DNA of 64,000 nt from Sphingobacteriaceae bacterium (GCA_013823565.1 PNMI01000002.1:1-64000), one strand, 5' to 3'. Positions 1 to 10,659 are shown, counted from the first letter of the stretch. Notes: generated from the sequence alone by a model not told the origin. Numbers and translations: made by a program.

Positions 1-1033
1 TTGTAATGGCTCCAGATGGATTACTGATTACTGTACCTCCTGTAGAACTAGTAATAACACAATAGTAATAAAGTGTTCCAACTGTTGTTGTTGGTGGCGT
101 GTATGAATTTGTAGTTAATGATGAAGAATTGGTAGCAACTACAATACCTCCCGAATTACTATTAATTGTATTACTATACCAAGTATAATTTGTTATTGTT
201 CCAGTTGTTACAGAAACACTTGTAGTTAAAGGAGTAATCGTTGCATTTTCACAAGCACTTGCTGCAAGTGTAGATGGCTGTGTTATAATATTTATTCCCT
301 GATCAACTAAAATATATAATTTTTTTGTAGTATAGCTTGGCGCATTACTCATAAAAGTCCAATCGGGGTGAGCATTAAGTGTATTAGTTCCAATTCCTAA
401 TTCATCTGTACTTCCATTCATAAAAGAATTATAGGCAAACAATGTTTGAGAAGCACCATAATTATGAACTTGAAAAGATCCATGACAATTTGAACCAGGA
501 CTATAAGTATCATTAAAATCATAATTCCCACTATTCCCACCAATTACTCCTAAACCTAACCCTGTACCGTAACAATCAGGCCAAATTTCTAAATTACCAT
601 TTACATTAACTGTATTGGTAATACCAGAGCCAACACTTGAATAAACATTCATACCAGTAACTTGTTGCTGAAAAATGATTCCTGAATTCGCATATGGAAT
701 ACCTAACTGAGCGTTTGTGGTATTAAATTTATTCATAGAAACCCAAACCCATTTACTATCTAATTGCATAAAATAGGCTACTCTATTATAGCTAAGTCCA
801 GTAACAGTTGAGTTATTTACGGCATAGGTTATAGCTGATGCCGTAGTGAAATTACCATTATCAGGAATATCAAATTGATACATCACTCCATATTGTGAAG
901 CCTCTGGAACATTACTAGTGGCCAATACTGGCGGCGCAGGAAGCTGAGCTCCCATTTTTGCTGTAAGAAATAATAGACCAATTATTAAAAACAAATAATG
1001 ATTAAGTCTTCTTGAAATGTAGTTGTAATTCAT
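1..1033 (-). CDS. Secreted T9SS-type protein, 3' end truncated by window edge; N-terminal sialate-O-acetylesterase-associated beta-sandwich-like domain followed by Ig-like repeat
   Basis: Reverse complement from ATG at 1033 reads MNYNYISRRLNHYLFLIIGLLFLTAKMGAQLPAPPVLATSNVPEASQYGVMYQFDIPDNGNF..., open to the window edge (not in the ORF track because it has no stop in the window). Signal peptide visible; later ITQPSTLAASACENATITPL...YTWYSNT Ig-like pattern. Confidence 0.75.
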   Translation of the reverse strand, partial: MNYNYISRRLNHYLFLIIGLLFLTAKMGAQLPAPPVLATSNVPEASQYGVMYQFDIPDNGNFTTASAITYAVNNSTVTGLSYNRVAYFMQLDSKWVWVSMNKFNTTNAQLGIPYANSGIIFQQQVTGMNVYSSVGSGITNTVNVNGNLEIWPDCYGTGLGLGVIGGNSGNYDFNDTYSPGSNCHGSFQVHNYGASQTLFAYNSFMNGSTDELGIGTNTLNAHPDWTFMSNAPSYTTKKLYILVDQGINIITQPSTLAASACENATITPLTTSVSVTTGTITNYTWYSNTINSNSGGIVVATNSSSLTTNSYTPPTTTVGTLYYYCVITSSTGGTVISNPSGAIT

Positions 1034-1272
1034 AAATATATATTTTTTTTAAAAGTAGGTTTAACTTTCAGTAACTATATATGTATAAATTATCATATCC
1101 TACACATGTAAGATTTTATTAAAAACAAAAATTAAGCTATAAGGTATCGTGGAATTATTAATTAATTTTTCAAATAAACTATTTATTCACCAAATACTTT
1201 TGGTGAATTTTAATATACTATATAAAAACTACTCATATACTTCGATGTCTTTTAATTAAATTCTATTAAATA

Positions 1273-1305
1273 AAAAAACCTCCTAATTTCTTAGGAGGTT
1301 TTTAA
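1273..1305 (-). terminator. Intrinsic terminator downstream of gldN (possibly bidirectional)
   Basis: aaaaaaacctcctaatttcttaggaggttttt: stem CCTCCTAA/TTAGGAGG flanked by A/T tracts. Confidence 0.8.
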
Positions 1306-1317
1306 TTTTATATTAAA

Positions 1318-2175
1318 TTAGAAATGCCATAAATCATGTTCCCATCTAAAGATATCGTTCTTAATACGATCAGATTCTAACAAGGCATCTATGCCTTTCG
1401 AATAACGATCAATAGATCTATCATATACATTTGTTTCTTTTGTAGCAACAGATGAGAATTGACGTTTCCAGAATATATCTTCAAACGTTCTACGTTCTGC
1501 ATCATTCTTAGCGTTATAAACTTCATGCTTAGCAAAGAAAGGACGACAAGCAGGGAAATACGTATAAAACATATTAAAAGCTCCTAAATCTTCTTTTCCA
1601 GGTTTTAATGCATTAAAACCCATAGCCAGAATTCTAACTTCTAAAACGGATTTTTGTTTGTCAAAAAACCAATCTTCCTTCAGTTCTAATTCTGTGAAAT
1701 TACCAAAAATCCAAGTAGAATCAATCAAACCAGGTTTTCTTACCATTACAGAATTTCCATTAGCATCAAATTCTTCAACTTCTGTTGTATCACCAACAAT
1801 TACAAGTTTGTTTCTAATAGCAGACAATTCGTAAGGTTGTAAAAACTCTTCATCAACAAAAGCTATTATTTGACCAGAAAGAACATATTTTAAAACTAAT
1901 TGCATTAAAGATATTCTGCTAGTTACAGCCTCAGTAGGGTAATATAACTGATGGTTTTGTTTTTCACGCATATCTAATTTTCTCCAAACGCGTTTCTCCC
2001 AATTTACGTCGCCTTCACGAAGGTGAGTATAAGGAATAAAACGTCTGTTTGTAGAATTTTCCTTATCATAAATTCCATCTCTATAATCACCTGGTTGGAA
2101 AACTCCAGGTTGAGCTTTAACATTTAATGCCATCATTATGACTGCAAAAAATAATATACTTTTGAAATTTATCAT
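1318..2175 (-). CDS. gldN: Gliding motility / T9SS protein GldN (PorN)
   Basis: Signal peptide, YRDGIYDKENSTNRRFIPYTHLREGDVNWEKRVWRKLDMREKQN typical GldN; position after gldM. Confidence 0.95.
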   Translation of the reverse strand: MINFKSILFFAVIMMALNVKAQPGVFQPGDYRDGIYDKENSTNRRFIPYTHLREGDVNWEKRVWRKLDMREKQNHQLYYPTEAVTSRISLMQLVLKYVLSGQIIAFVDEEFLQPYELSAIRNKLVIVGDTTEVEEFDANGNSVMVRKPGLIDSTWIFGNFTELELKEDWFFDKQKSVLEVRILAMGFNALKPGKEDLGAFNMFYTYFPACRPFFAKHEVYNAKNDAERRTFEDIFWKRQFSSVATKETNVYDRSIDRYSKGIDALLESDRIKNDIFRWEHDLWHF

Positions 2176-2205
2176 AGTAGTATGATTTTAAATTATAACT
2201 ATTAT

Positions 2206-3894
2206 CTATTTTGTAACTTTAATACCTACAGTTGTTGATGTTGTTTTTCCATCTGGTCCTTTTACTTTAGCATCAATGTATATTTTAGAACCAACATCAG
2301 CACCTTTTAAAATTGATGCAGCTGGACCGCTTAAGTTATTACCTGAACCAGACTCTTGCATTAATTTTCCTTTTGCTTTTCCTGTAACCTCATATGACAA
2401 TACAACGAAGTTAGCCTGAAAATCAAAACCATTAGCACCAGCACCTAAACCACTTACCATTCCCAACTCTCCTTTTTTCATTTCTTGAGGAGCAAATTTA
2501 CCACCAATTTTTAATTCAGGTTTTGGTAAAGGTTTTACACGGAACTTAATTGGAGGACCTTGAGATTTAACTCCATCTTTAGTTTTAGCAGAAACAGAAA
2601 CCATACATTCACCTGTTCCAGTGAAATTAAACTCATATTTACCTGCACCTTTAGGAGTAACTCTAACACCAGCGCCTGTAGCATTTACACTAATATCAGC
2701 TGGAGAAATACCCGCTGCTGCTGCAGTAACTGGATTTGGCACACCTGCATAAAATACATTCATTTGATCGGCAGAAACACTTGCTCCTGATTTAGCAACT
2801 TTATAAGCTCCCGTAAATGGGTATATCTTAAAACTTCCATCAGGATTTTTATATTTAATAACCCCTTTATATTCTTGATCACCTTCTCCTCCAGTTGGAG
2901 CTTTATATTTACCTTCTCCTCCAGCAAGATCAACTTTTGTTCCTGTCAATGGTCTATTAGCTGTAATGGCTGCAGCCGCACTTGCAGAGTCAATTCCAAC
3001 CCAAATTTCCATATCTCCAGCTGCTAATTTAGAAGAAGAAGCTGCTAGGAAAATGTCTGCTTCGTAAGGTTGACCAGCTGCAATGTATGAAGATGGAGCA
3101 ACAACACGAGCTTTAATCGCATCAAATTTAATTGCTAATTTTCCACTAGCTCCAGAGAATACTTGTAATACTTCAGCTTCAACGTTTTTTAAATCCGTTT
3201 GAAACTTGTTTAAATTTGTATAAACAGCCGCTAAAGGTAAGTGGTAGAAATTATCCATTTCCCAGTTGTATTTTACACCATCTTCATCACGATTACTATC
3301 AGTTGGTTTAATAGAAGCAAATTTCTTTTTAATACCTTGGTAATCATCATCTAAGAATTTAGTTTTAGGGTCTTTTTGCATCGCATCAACCATTGCAACT
3401 AATTTGTCATGTAAGCCACTCATTTTCATACGTAACTCGTATGCTGTAAATGCACCTTTCTCTGGATTTTTAGGTTCACCTAAACCTAACATGTGACTAG
3501 GCATATCATAGTCATCAATTTTATCCATTCTACGTAAATTCAATGTATCGGCAATTTTCTCGTTTTCTAAAGCTGTTGGCTCTGTATGAGCAACAATTTT
3601 AGCTCTTAGTTCGCTAATATACTTATCTACTTCTGAAATTAATTTTTGAGCTTCTAATGCTTTTTCATAGTATGGTTTTGCTGCTGCATTACCACCAATA
3701 GAAGCTTCGAAAGCTTTAGTTACACGTGTATTGTTTTCTGTTAAATTTTGCTTTGATTTTACTAAACTTTCGTTTACAGATAAATAACCCTGTAAAATTT
3801 GTTTAGAAACGTTCATCGCCAAAAGTGCGGTAAGTACAAGGTACATCATACCAATCATCTTCTGTCTTGGGGTTTCTTTTCCGCCACCTGCCAT
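2206..3894 (-). CDS. gldM: Gliding motility / T9SS motor protein GldM (PorM)
   Basis: MAGGGKETPRQKMIGMMYLVLTALLAMNVSKQIL N-terminal TM signature; operon context. Confidence 0.96.
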   Translation of the reverse strand: MAGGGKETPRQKMIGMMYLVLTALLAMNVSKQILQGYLSVNESLVKSKQNLTENNTRVTKAFEASIGGNAAAKPYYEKALEAQKLISEVDKYISELRAKIVAHTEPTALENEKIADTLNLRRMDKIDDYDMPSHMLGLGEPKNPEKGAFTAYELRMKMSGLHDKLVAMVDAMQKDPKTKFLDDDYQGIKKKFASIKPTDSNRDEDGVKYNWEMDNFYHLPLAAVYTNLNKFQTDLKNVEAEVLQVFSGASGKLAIKFDAIKARVVAPSSYIAAGQPYEADIFLAASSSKLAAGDMEIWVGIDSASAAAAITANRPLTGTKVDLAGGEGKYKAPTGGEGDQEYKGVIKYKNPDGSFKIYPFTGAYKVAKSGASVSADQMNVFYAGVPNPVTAAAAGISPADISVNATGAGVRVTPKGAGKYEFNFTGTGECMVSVSAKTKDGVKSQGPPIKFRVKPLPKPELKIGGKFAPQEMKKGELGMVSGLGAGANGFDFQANFVVLSYEVTGKAKGKLMQESGSGNNLSGPAASILKGADVGSKIYIDAKVKGPDGKTTSTTVGIKVTK

Positions 3895-3989
3895 ATTCTT
3901 GAGTTTTTTTTAGATTAAAATTTAATGATTTAAATTAAGTGAACGAAAGAAAAATCTTTCATTCACTTAACTATTAGTGGATTTATATA

Positions 3990-4787
3990 CTATTTGTTAA
4001 AGTTCATAGCACCTAACATGTTACCATAGATAGTATTAAGCGCTGTTAAATTAGTAGATAATTGAGCCATTTCAGCACGATATTTCTTAGTATCGTCAAC
4101 TGAATCATGTAAATTTTTCATTAAATCTGCTAAACCATCATAGAACTTCTCAGTAGCCTCTAAGTGAGTACGAGAACCTTGTAATTGTAATTCGTAAGTA
4201 GCGTTTAAAGCTGATAAATTTTTAGAAACACTATTTAATGAAGCTCCAATTGAAGAACCTGCATCATTAGATTCTGCTAAACTAGCGATTGAATCTGCTG
4301 CTTTACTATAAGTATCAGCTAAATGAGATACATTTTTAGAAGCTGATTTCACGCTATCAACGTATTCGTTAGTAGCTACAGTTGCATTGCTGATATCACC
4401 AATTTTATTAGCGCTATCACTTAATGAACGCATTCCTGTACCTAAGCTTTCAATTAATTCAGGTCCAATTTTAGCCTCAGCTAACATTGCATCTAATTGT
4501 GCAGAAACTGGTAAACCACTTTCTAATTTATGTGAATCGTCTTCATGACCACCCATACCACCTAATTCAGGGTATGCTAATGTCCAATCATACTCTTCAT
4601 GAGGAATATCTATTGCGAAAAGACAGAATAAAACGGCTTCAGTACCTAGACCACCAATTAAGGCTGCAGAAGCACCTGGCCAGTGCATGATTTTAAATAA
4701 TGCTCCAACGATTACGATAGCCGCACCAAAGCATGATGCTAAGTGTAAATACTTTTTAAAACCGGTTACTTTAGGAAGTTTGCTCAT
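3990..4787 (-). CDS. gldL: Gliding motility / T9SS motor protein GldL (PorL)
   Basis: KYLHLASCFGAAIVIVGALFKIMHWPGA...GTEAVLFCLFAID two-TM GldL signature. Confidence 0.96.
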   Translation of the reverse strand: MSKLPKVTGFKKYLHLASCFGAAIVIVGALFKIMHWPGASAALIGGLGTEAVLFCLFAIDIPHEEYDWTLAYPELGGMGGHEDDSHKLESGLPVSAQLDAMLAEAKIGPELIESLGTGMRSLSDSANKIGDISNATVATNEYVDSVKSASKNVSHLADTYSKAADSIASLAESNDAGSSIGASLNSVSKNLSALNATYELQLQGSRTHLEATEKFYDGLADLMKNLHDSVDDTKKYRAEMAQLSTNLTALNTIYGNMLGAMNFNK

Positions 4788-4877
4788 AGCTGTTTGTTTT
4801 TGTTTAGTTAGTGATTGTTTTGTTGTTTGTTGGTTGTGTTTTTATTTTACGTGTTTGTGTTTTCTTTTTAATAACTA

Positions 4878-6422
4878 CTAAATTTCATCTCCTTTTGAAC
4901 GACCTAAATAAGTCATTACATTACGGAAACCAATATAACACTTAGCAGTATCTTGATATTCGTATGTTCTAGAACTAACTTGTAAATAATAACCTACATC
5001 TTTCCAAGAACCTCCACGAATTACTTTACGTTTTAATACGTTAGCATCTTTATCTTGTGCTTCGTAAACATAGTCAGGGTTTAAGTCATGTGCGAAATCA
5101 TAAGCCGATTCATCAAATGCATTACTTGTCCATTCAGAAACGTTTCCAGCCATACAGTATAAACCGTAATCATTAGGATTGTAAGAGTAAATATATACAG
5201 AGTGGAAACCACCGTCATCAATATAAGAACCTCTCATTGGTTTAAAGTTTCCTAAGAAACATCCTCTAGCGTTACGAATATAAGGACCTCCCCAAGGATA
5301 CGGAGATAAATCGTTACCACCACGTGCTGCATATTCCCACTCAGACTCAGTTGGTAAACGGAAATCATTTACAATAGTCATTCCATTTCCAATTAAGAAG
5401 TTATTTAATAAGTTTGAACGCCAAATACTGAATGCGCGAGCTTGTTTCCAAGTAATACCTACTACCGGATAATCATCATAAGCTGGATGCCAGAAGTACA
5501 TATTAGTCATTGGTTCATTAAATGAATATGTGAAATCATGAACCCAAGCTAATGTATCAGGATAAACATTAATCACATCTTTTAAAATGAATACTGAACG
5601 GTCAACTCCCTTACGCTCACGAGGAACATAATTACCTTGCCCTACAGATACTTGATCATCAACATTGTAAGTACCTAATGTTTTTGGATCTTTTCCTGGA
5701 TCTCCTACAGCAGTAGAAGGTTGTCCTGGAGTTCCATTTTGTCCATCATTTAAATGAACACCATTAATATATTCAGCTTTTTTATACTCATGTGCTGCAT
5801 CCTGAATATCTAATGATTTTTGAGGAATGAAACGATTATTTTTAGAAGCTGCTAAACGGATATCAATTCTATAATATTCATAATTTAATTTACGAGAATC
5901 GATTTCTTTACGGTTATAAAAACGCTCTCCTTCTGGTAAATACATTGGTTGTAAGTCTAAACGATAATCTTCATCATCGCTATCCCACTTAATTTTCTCG
6001 TCCCAATTAATATATGGGTCTTGTAAATTATTATCGCCTTTGTAGATAGGCCACATAGCTAAGAACTCCTCTTGAGGAATTTGGAAACTCTCAGCGTCAG
6101 GGTTTGATCCAAATGCTAATAATTTACGAGCAATAGAATCACGAACCCAGTGAACAAACTGACGATACTCATTATTAGAGATTTCTGAATCATCAATATA
6201 AAATGCTTGAACAGAAACCATTTTAGATTTAGCTGTATGAGCCATGGTGATTTCTTCGTCGCTAGGCCCCATATGGTAACTTCCCATAGGAATGTATAAG
6301 GTACCGAACGGATCTGGTTGAAACCATTGCTCTCTACCCGCAACGCCCACTAACTCACCTTCTTTCTTGTTACAACCAGTAACAACGGCGATAAACGAAG
6401 CTAATACAATCAGTTTTTTCAT
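4878..6422 (-). CDS. gldK: T9SS ring lipoprotein GldK/PorK, FGE-sulfatase-like fold
   Basis: Lipobox-like VVTGCNKKEG; GSYHMGPSDEE...FYIDDSEISNNEYRQF...FRLPTESEWEYAARGG...AGNVSEWTSNAF...RGGSWKD...YIGFRNVM. Confidence 0.95.
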   Translation of the reverse strand: MKKLIVLASFIAVVTGCNKKEGELVGVAGREQWFQPDPFGTLYIPMGSYHMGPSDEEITMAHTAKSKMVSVQAFYIDDSEISNNEYRQFVHWVRDSIARKLLAFGSNPDAESFQIPQEEFLAMWPIYKGDNNLQDPYINWDEKIKWDSDDEDYRLDLQPMYLPEGERFYNRKEIDSRKLNYEYYRIDIRLAASKNNRFIPQKSLDIQDAAHEYKKAEYINGVHLNDGQNGTPGQPSTAVGDPGKDPKTLGTYNVDDQVSVGQGNYVPRERKGVDRSVFILKDVINVYPDTLAWVHDFTYSFNEPMTNMYFWHPAYDDYPVVGITWKQARAFSIWRSNLLNNFLIGNGMTIVNDFRLPTESEWEYAARGGNDLSPYPWGGPYIRNARGCFLGNFKPMRGSYIDDGGFHSVYIYSYNPNDYGLYCMAGNVSEWTSNAFDESAYDFAHDLNPDYVYEAQDKDANVLKRKVIRGGSWKDVGYYLQVSSRTYEYQDTAKCYIGFRNVMTYLGRSKGDEI

Positions 6423-6602
6423 AGTGCTTTTGTTTAGTTTTTAAGCTAGTGAAATTTTTGTAATGGATTTCATTTTGCTTTCTTGTTGTTTATAATCCCA
6501 ATCTTTGTTTTTAGTGACACTTTGCTTTATTAACAAGTTATGAACATGTAAAAATAAAGATTGTAAGGGACTTAAACGGTCTTTTTTTTAAAAGGTTACA
6601 AA

Positions 6603-7580
6603 TTAATCTAAAAATCTTGCGTTTTGGTAAGAAGTTACTTTAGGAGTCTTCTTCACATTGAAGCAATATCCTAAGCTAATTTCATGAGTACCAGAACTAT
6701 AACCTTTAATTTTTGATGTAGTTAAGTCGTAAGAATAACCAGCTCTTAAGCTTTTATCTTTTAAGAATCTATAGCCAATCATTGGTGCAATCGCATCTTG
6801 CATACGATAAGAAACACCAACAGATAAAGTTTTATTCCAGATATATGTTAAATTAACATCTAATTGAGTTGATGCTGCATCAGATTTAACTTTAACATTT
6901 GGTTGAATTGCATGCTCTTGAGTTAAATCAAAAGTGTATCCTCCAACTATATAATAGTGACGAGCTAATGCGTATTTAACTTGTGCATCAGCTTTGATAT
7001 CTTGAGCTGCTAAGTGAGTTGAAGAAATACCCACATACATTTTATTAGCAATTGAATAAAAAACACCAAAACCAAAATCATAACTTAATTTATTTAAGCC
7101 AGAATTTGTTGCAACGTTTGTGCCAGTTCCTGAAGTATAAGCAGGAATTGAAGGATCATAAGCTCCAGTTCCGTCTGGAGTAATCCAAGTACCATTAAAC
7201 TGCTTTTGCAAAATACCACCATCAATACCAACACCTAAAACACCAGCGCCAATATGACGATTGTATGATAAAGCTAAACGTGCAAATAAAGATTTATCAA
7301 ACCCAATTTGATCGCTCATCACGTTTAAACCAATAGCTAAAGGTAATTGACCAATTGGCATATCAAAACTTAATAAACCAGTTTTTGGTGCGCCAGGGAA
7401 ATTAACCCACTGTTGACGGTATAAAACGTTAGCACAAATGGCTTCGCTTGTACCAGCATAACCAGGATTGTAAATCAATTTATTATGCATAAACTGAGTG
7501 AACTGCGGATCTTGCTGAGCGAACGAAACGCTAGTGATTGCTGCTAATGCAACAGTTAGTGTGGTAAAAATTTTCTTCAT
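6603..7580 (-). CDS. PorP/SprF family type IX secretion membrane protein
   Basis: QQDPQFTQFMHNKLIYNPGYAGTSEAICANVLYRQQWVNFPGAP classic PorP/SprF N-terminus; upstream of gldK as in porPKLMN operons. Confidence 0.95.
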   Translation of the reverse strand: MKKIFTTLTVALAAITSVSFAQQDPQFTQFMHNKLIYNPGYAGTSEAICANVLYRQQWVNFPGAPKTGLLSFDMPIGQLPLAIGLNVMSDQIGFDKSLFARLALSYNRHIGAGVLGVGIDGGILQKQFNGTWITPDGTGAYDPSIPAYTSGTGTNVATNSGLNKLSYDFGFGVFYSIANKMYVGISSTHLAAQDIKADAQVKYALARHYYIVGGYTFDLTQEHAIQPNVKVKSDAASTQLDVNLTYIWNKTLSVGVSYRMQDAIAPMIGYRFLKDKSLRAGYSYDLTTSKIKGYSSGTHEISLGYCFNVKKTPKVTSYQNARFLD

Positions 7581-7863
7581 GTTATACCAATTTGTTTTTA
7601 GTTTTTTGTTAAGTATAGTTAAAATACCTAGGGTACTAAGTTATAGCATATTTATTAAAAATCAAACTTTTTGAACTTTTTTTTGTTAAAAATCATTTTT
7701 TTACAGAAATAATCCAAAATTAACATCTTTGCATTTTTGAAAATTTCAGACACTCTGCAAAAAAACAAAAAAAGAATATTTAAACATTTATTATTTCATA
7801 AGTTAAAATGAACAAAAATAGAAACTGTTTGTACTTTTATAAAGTTTATTTAAATCAAGAAAC

Positions 7864-8613
7864 ATGATAGCTTCTATATTTCATAAGGGTAAAGATTATA
7901 AAATAGATTTGTTTCAACCTATTGATATTTCGATACCACTTAGCACAGATAAAAATTGTGTGAGTGCATGGTATGTTGAGCCGATGAAATTAGAACCTGT
8001 TACAAATGGAGAATGGATTGGAGATGTGAGTAAAGGTGGTTCTGTAAATTTTAGAAATATAATTTTTAATCCTCACGGAAACGGCACACATACTGAGTGT
8101 GTAGGACACATTAGTAAGGAATTTGTAACTATTAATCAATGTTTAAAACAGTTTATGTTTTTAGCAGAAGTAGTGACACTATTACCAACTCAAATTGAAA
8201 ATGGAGATTTCGTCATCACAAAAAAACAACTGGAAATTGTGTTAGAAAATTCGAAACCAGAAGCAATTGTTGTTAGAACTTTATCTAATGGTTTAAATAA
8301 ATTAACCACACAATATTCCAACACAAATCCACCATACATTTTAGAAGAAGCCATTTTATTTTTAAACGAAATTGGCGTTCAACATTTGTTAATTGACATG
8401 CCTTCTATTGACAGAGAAAATGATGAAGGAAAATTATTAGCGCACCATGCTTTTTGGCAATATCCAAATAATACTCAATTTCAAAAAACGATAACAGAAT
8501 TTATTTATGTGCCTAATGAAATAAATGACGGGACATATATTTTAAACTTACAAATTGCAAGTTTTGAAAACGATGCTAGTCCGAGTAAACCTATTTTGTA
8601 CAAGATATTTTAA
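7864..8613 (+). CDS. Cyclase family protein (kynurenine formamidase-like)
   Basis: DISIPLS...NPHGNGTHTECVGHI...LLIDMPSIDRENDEGKLLAHHAFW metal-binding cyclase motifs. Confidence 0.85.
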   Translation: MIASIFHKGKDYKIDLFQPIDISIPLSTDKNCVSAWYVEPMKLEPVTNGEWIGDVSKGGSVNFRNIIFNPHGNGTHTECVGHISKEFVTINQCLKQFMFLAEVVTLLPTQIENGDFVITKKQLEIVLENSKPEAIVVRTLSNGLNKLTTQYSNTNPPYILEEAILFLNEIGVQHLLIDMPSIDRENDEGKLLAHHAFWQYPNNTQFQKTITEFIYVPNEINDGTYILNLQIASFENDASPSKPILYKIF

Positions 8614-8620
8614 AAAATAA

Positions 8621-8686
8621 TGTCCCGAAGATATCGCAAATCTTCACAGATAAAAATCAGCGAGAATCTATGAAATCTCAGGGCAA
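8621..8686. repeat. Intergenic imperfect palindromic repeat (GTCCCG..GATnTCGCAnAT type)
   Basis: tgtcccgaagatatcgcaaatcttcacagataaaaatcagcgagaatctatgaaatctcaggg; resembles 34189-34254. Confidence 0.5.
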
Positions 8687-8700
8687 AAATAATATAATAG

Positions 8701-10659
8701 ATGAAATTATACCTACCATATAGCAATAGTTTAACTGAATATAAACGCTTTTTAACCCGCGAAGTAAAGTGCGGATATGTTGGAATTGGAGGAATCAATC
8801 CAATTCGTGTACAAAGTATGACCACAACTGATACAATGGACACAAAAGCTACTGTAGCTCAAAGTATACGAATGATTGAAGCGGGTTGCGAATTGGTTCG
8901 TATTACTGCGCCAAGCATCAATGAAGCAAAAAACTTAGAAGTTATAAAGAAAGAATTAGTGGCTGCAGGTTATCATACCCCATTAGTTGCAGACATCCAT
9001 TTTACACCTAACGCTGCCGAGTTTGCCGCTAGAGTGATTGAAAAAGTTCGAGTAAATCCAGGGAACTATGCTGATAAGAAAAAGTTTGAAGAAATAGAAT
9101 ATACTGACTCTGCATACGAACAAGAACTGGACAGAATTAGACAACGATTTACTCCTTTGGTAAATATTTGTAAAGAATACGGAACAGCGATGCGTATTGG
9201 CACAAACCATGGCAGTTTAAGTGATCGTATTTTGAGTAGATATGGGGATACTCCATTAGGAATGGTTGAATCTGCCTTTGAATTTTTACGCATTTGTGAA
9301 GATTTAAATTATCACAACATCGTAATTTCGATGAAAGCGAGTAACACACAGGTAATGGTTCAAGCCTATCGTTTATTGGTTCAAAAAATGATAGAAACGA
9401 ATCGCAATTACCCATTACATTTAGGTGTAACAGAGGCAGGTGATGGAGAAGATGGCCGTATTAAATCAGCCGTTGGTATCGGAACTCTATTAGAAGATGG
9501 ATTAGGAGATACAGTTCGTGTTTCTTTAACGGAAGACCCTGAATTTGAAATGCCAGTGGCAAAAGCTTTAGTAGATAGATACAGCTCTGAAAAAATCAAA
9601 TTACATCAAACAATAAATCCTATCGAAACAGAAAATGGTAAAGTAAAATTATCATACAATCCATACGATTATCAAAGACGAGAATCAAATGCTGTTTTAA
9701 ATATCGGAGGACATAACGTACCGCGTATTATAGCTGACTTTAGTGAGAGAGAAAGTATTAGTCCTGCTACATTTTTCCCTGTTGGATATAACTATTCCGT
9801 CCCAATGGATAAATGGAATATCAATGATATCGCTTGTGATTATGTTTATGTAGGTAATAATCATGTTGATTTTGAAATTCCTGGTACACTAGGGATTATA
9901 TACAATTCAGAGGCATGGAAAGATATAGAAAAACCACTAAGACAGTATCCTCTATTTTGCGGAGAGGAATTTTTTAAAAGTGAAAAAACGCATCTGGAAT
10001 TAAACTTTATTGCTATTACAAAAGAAGTTTTAACACCTGAATTCATTTCGAAAATAAAAACCAAAACTAATGTTGTTTTAATAGCAGATAGTTTTAATCA
10101 TCATGCAATGCCAGAATTAAGGCGTTTATTTATTTCGTTGGCTGAACAAGGAATATCTTTACCTGTTATGATCAAACGTAATTATAAAGATATATCAGAG
10201 CAAGATTTTCAATTAGGTTCATCTGCTGAAATAGGCGCCTTGTTATTAGATGGTTTGGGAGATGGGCTTTGGATAAAACAACAAAATTGCACTTCTCCTC
10301 AAGTTACAAACTCAACAGCATTTGGGATATTACAAGCTACAAGAACTCGTATTAGTAAAACAGAATATATTTCTTGCCCTAGTTGTGGTAGAACCTTATT
10401 TGATTTACAAGAAACAACTCAAAAAATACGTGAACGAACTGATCATTTAAAGGGTATTAAAATTGGAATCATGGGTTGTATTGTAAACGGACCTGGTGAA
10501 ATGGCCGATGCTGATTATGGATATGTAGGAGTTGGAGTTGGGAAAATTTCTTTATACAAAGGAAAAGAAGTAGTGAAGAAAAATGTACCAAGCGATAACG
10601 CCGTGAACGAATTAATTGATTTAATTAAAGAACATGGTGATTGGGTTGAAAAATCCTAA
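8701..10659 (+). CDS. ispG: 4-hydroxy-3-methylbut-2-en-1-yl diphosphate synthase IspG (large, insertion-containing type)
   Basis: VGIGGINPIRVQSMTTTDTMDTKATVAQ; C-terminal Fe-S motifs ISCPSCGRTLFDLQ and IKIGIMGCIVNGPGEMADADYGYVG. Confidence 0.97.
   Translation: MKLYLPYSNSLTEYKRFLTREVKCGYVGIGGINPIRVQSMTTTDTMDTKATVAQSIRMIEAGCELVRITAPSINEAKNLEVIKKELVAAGYHTPLVADIHFTPNAAEFAARVIEKVRVNPGNYADKKKFEEIEYTDSAYEQELDRIRQRFTPLVNICKEYGTAMRIGTNHGSLSDRILSRYGDTPLGMVESAFEFLRICEDLNYHNIVISMKASNTQVMVQAYRLLVQKMIETNRNYPLHLGVTEAGDGEDGRIKSAVGIGTLLEDGLGDTVRVSLTEDPEFEMPVAKALVDRYSSEKIKLHQTINPIETENGKVKLSYNPYDYQRRESNAVLNIGGHNVPRIIADFSERESISPATFFPVGYNYSVPMDKWNINDIACDYVYVGNNHVDFEIPGTLGIIYNSEAWKDIEKPLRQYPLFCGEEFFKSEKTHLELNFIAITKEVLTPEFISKIKTKTNVVLIADSFNHHAMPELRRLFISLAEQGISLPVMIKRNYKDISEQDFQLGSSAEIGALLLDGLGDGLWIKQQNCTSPQVTNSTAFGILQATRTRISKTEYISCPSCGRTLFDLQETTQKIRERTDHLKGIKIGIMGCIVNGPGEMADADYGYVGVGVGKISLYKGKEVVKKNVPSDNAVNELIDLIKEHGDWVEKS

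Noticed and set aside
2560-2790. ORF on + strand opposite gldM
   Set aside because: Antisense shadow of a clearly coding gene, Ser/Asn/Cys-rich low-complexity translation, no recognisable motif.
4487-4881. + strand ORFs opposite gldL and its upstream gap
   Set aside because: Antisense to gldL; the 4687-4881 ORF ends in a low-complexity Cys/Phe/Leu run from a T-rich intergenic region.
8983-10064. Several overlapping minus-strand ORFs across ispG (8983, 9066, 9149, 9408, 9861)
   Set aside because: All lie antisense to a full-length, motif-complete ispG; mutually overlapping and without family signal.
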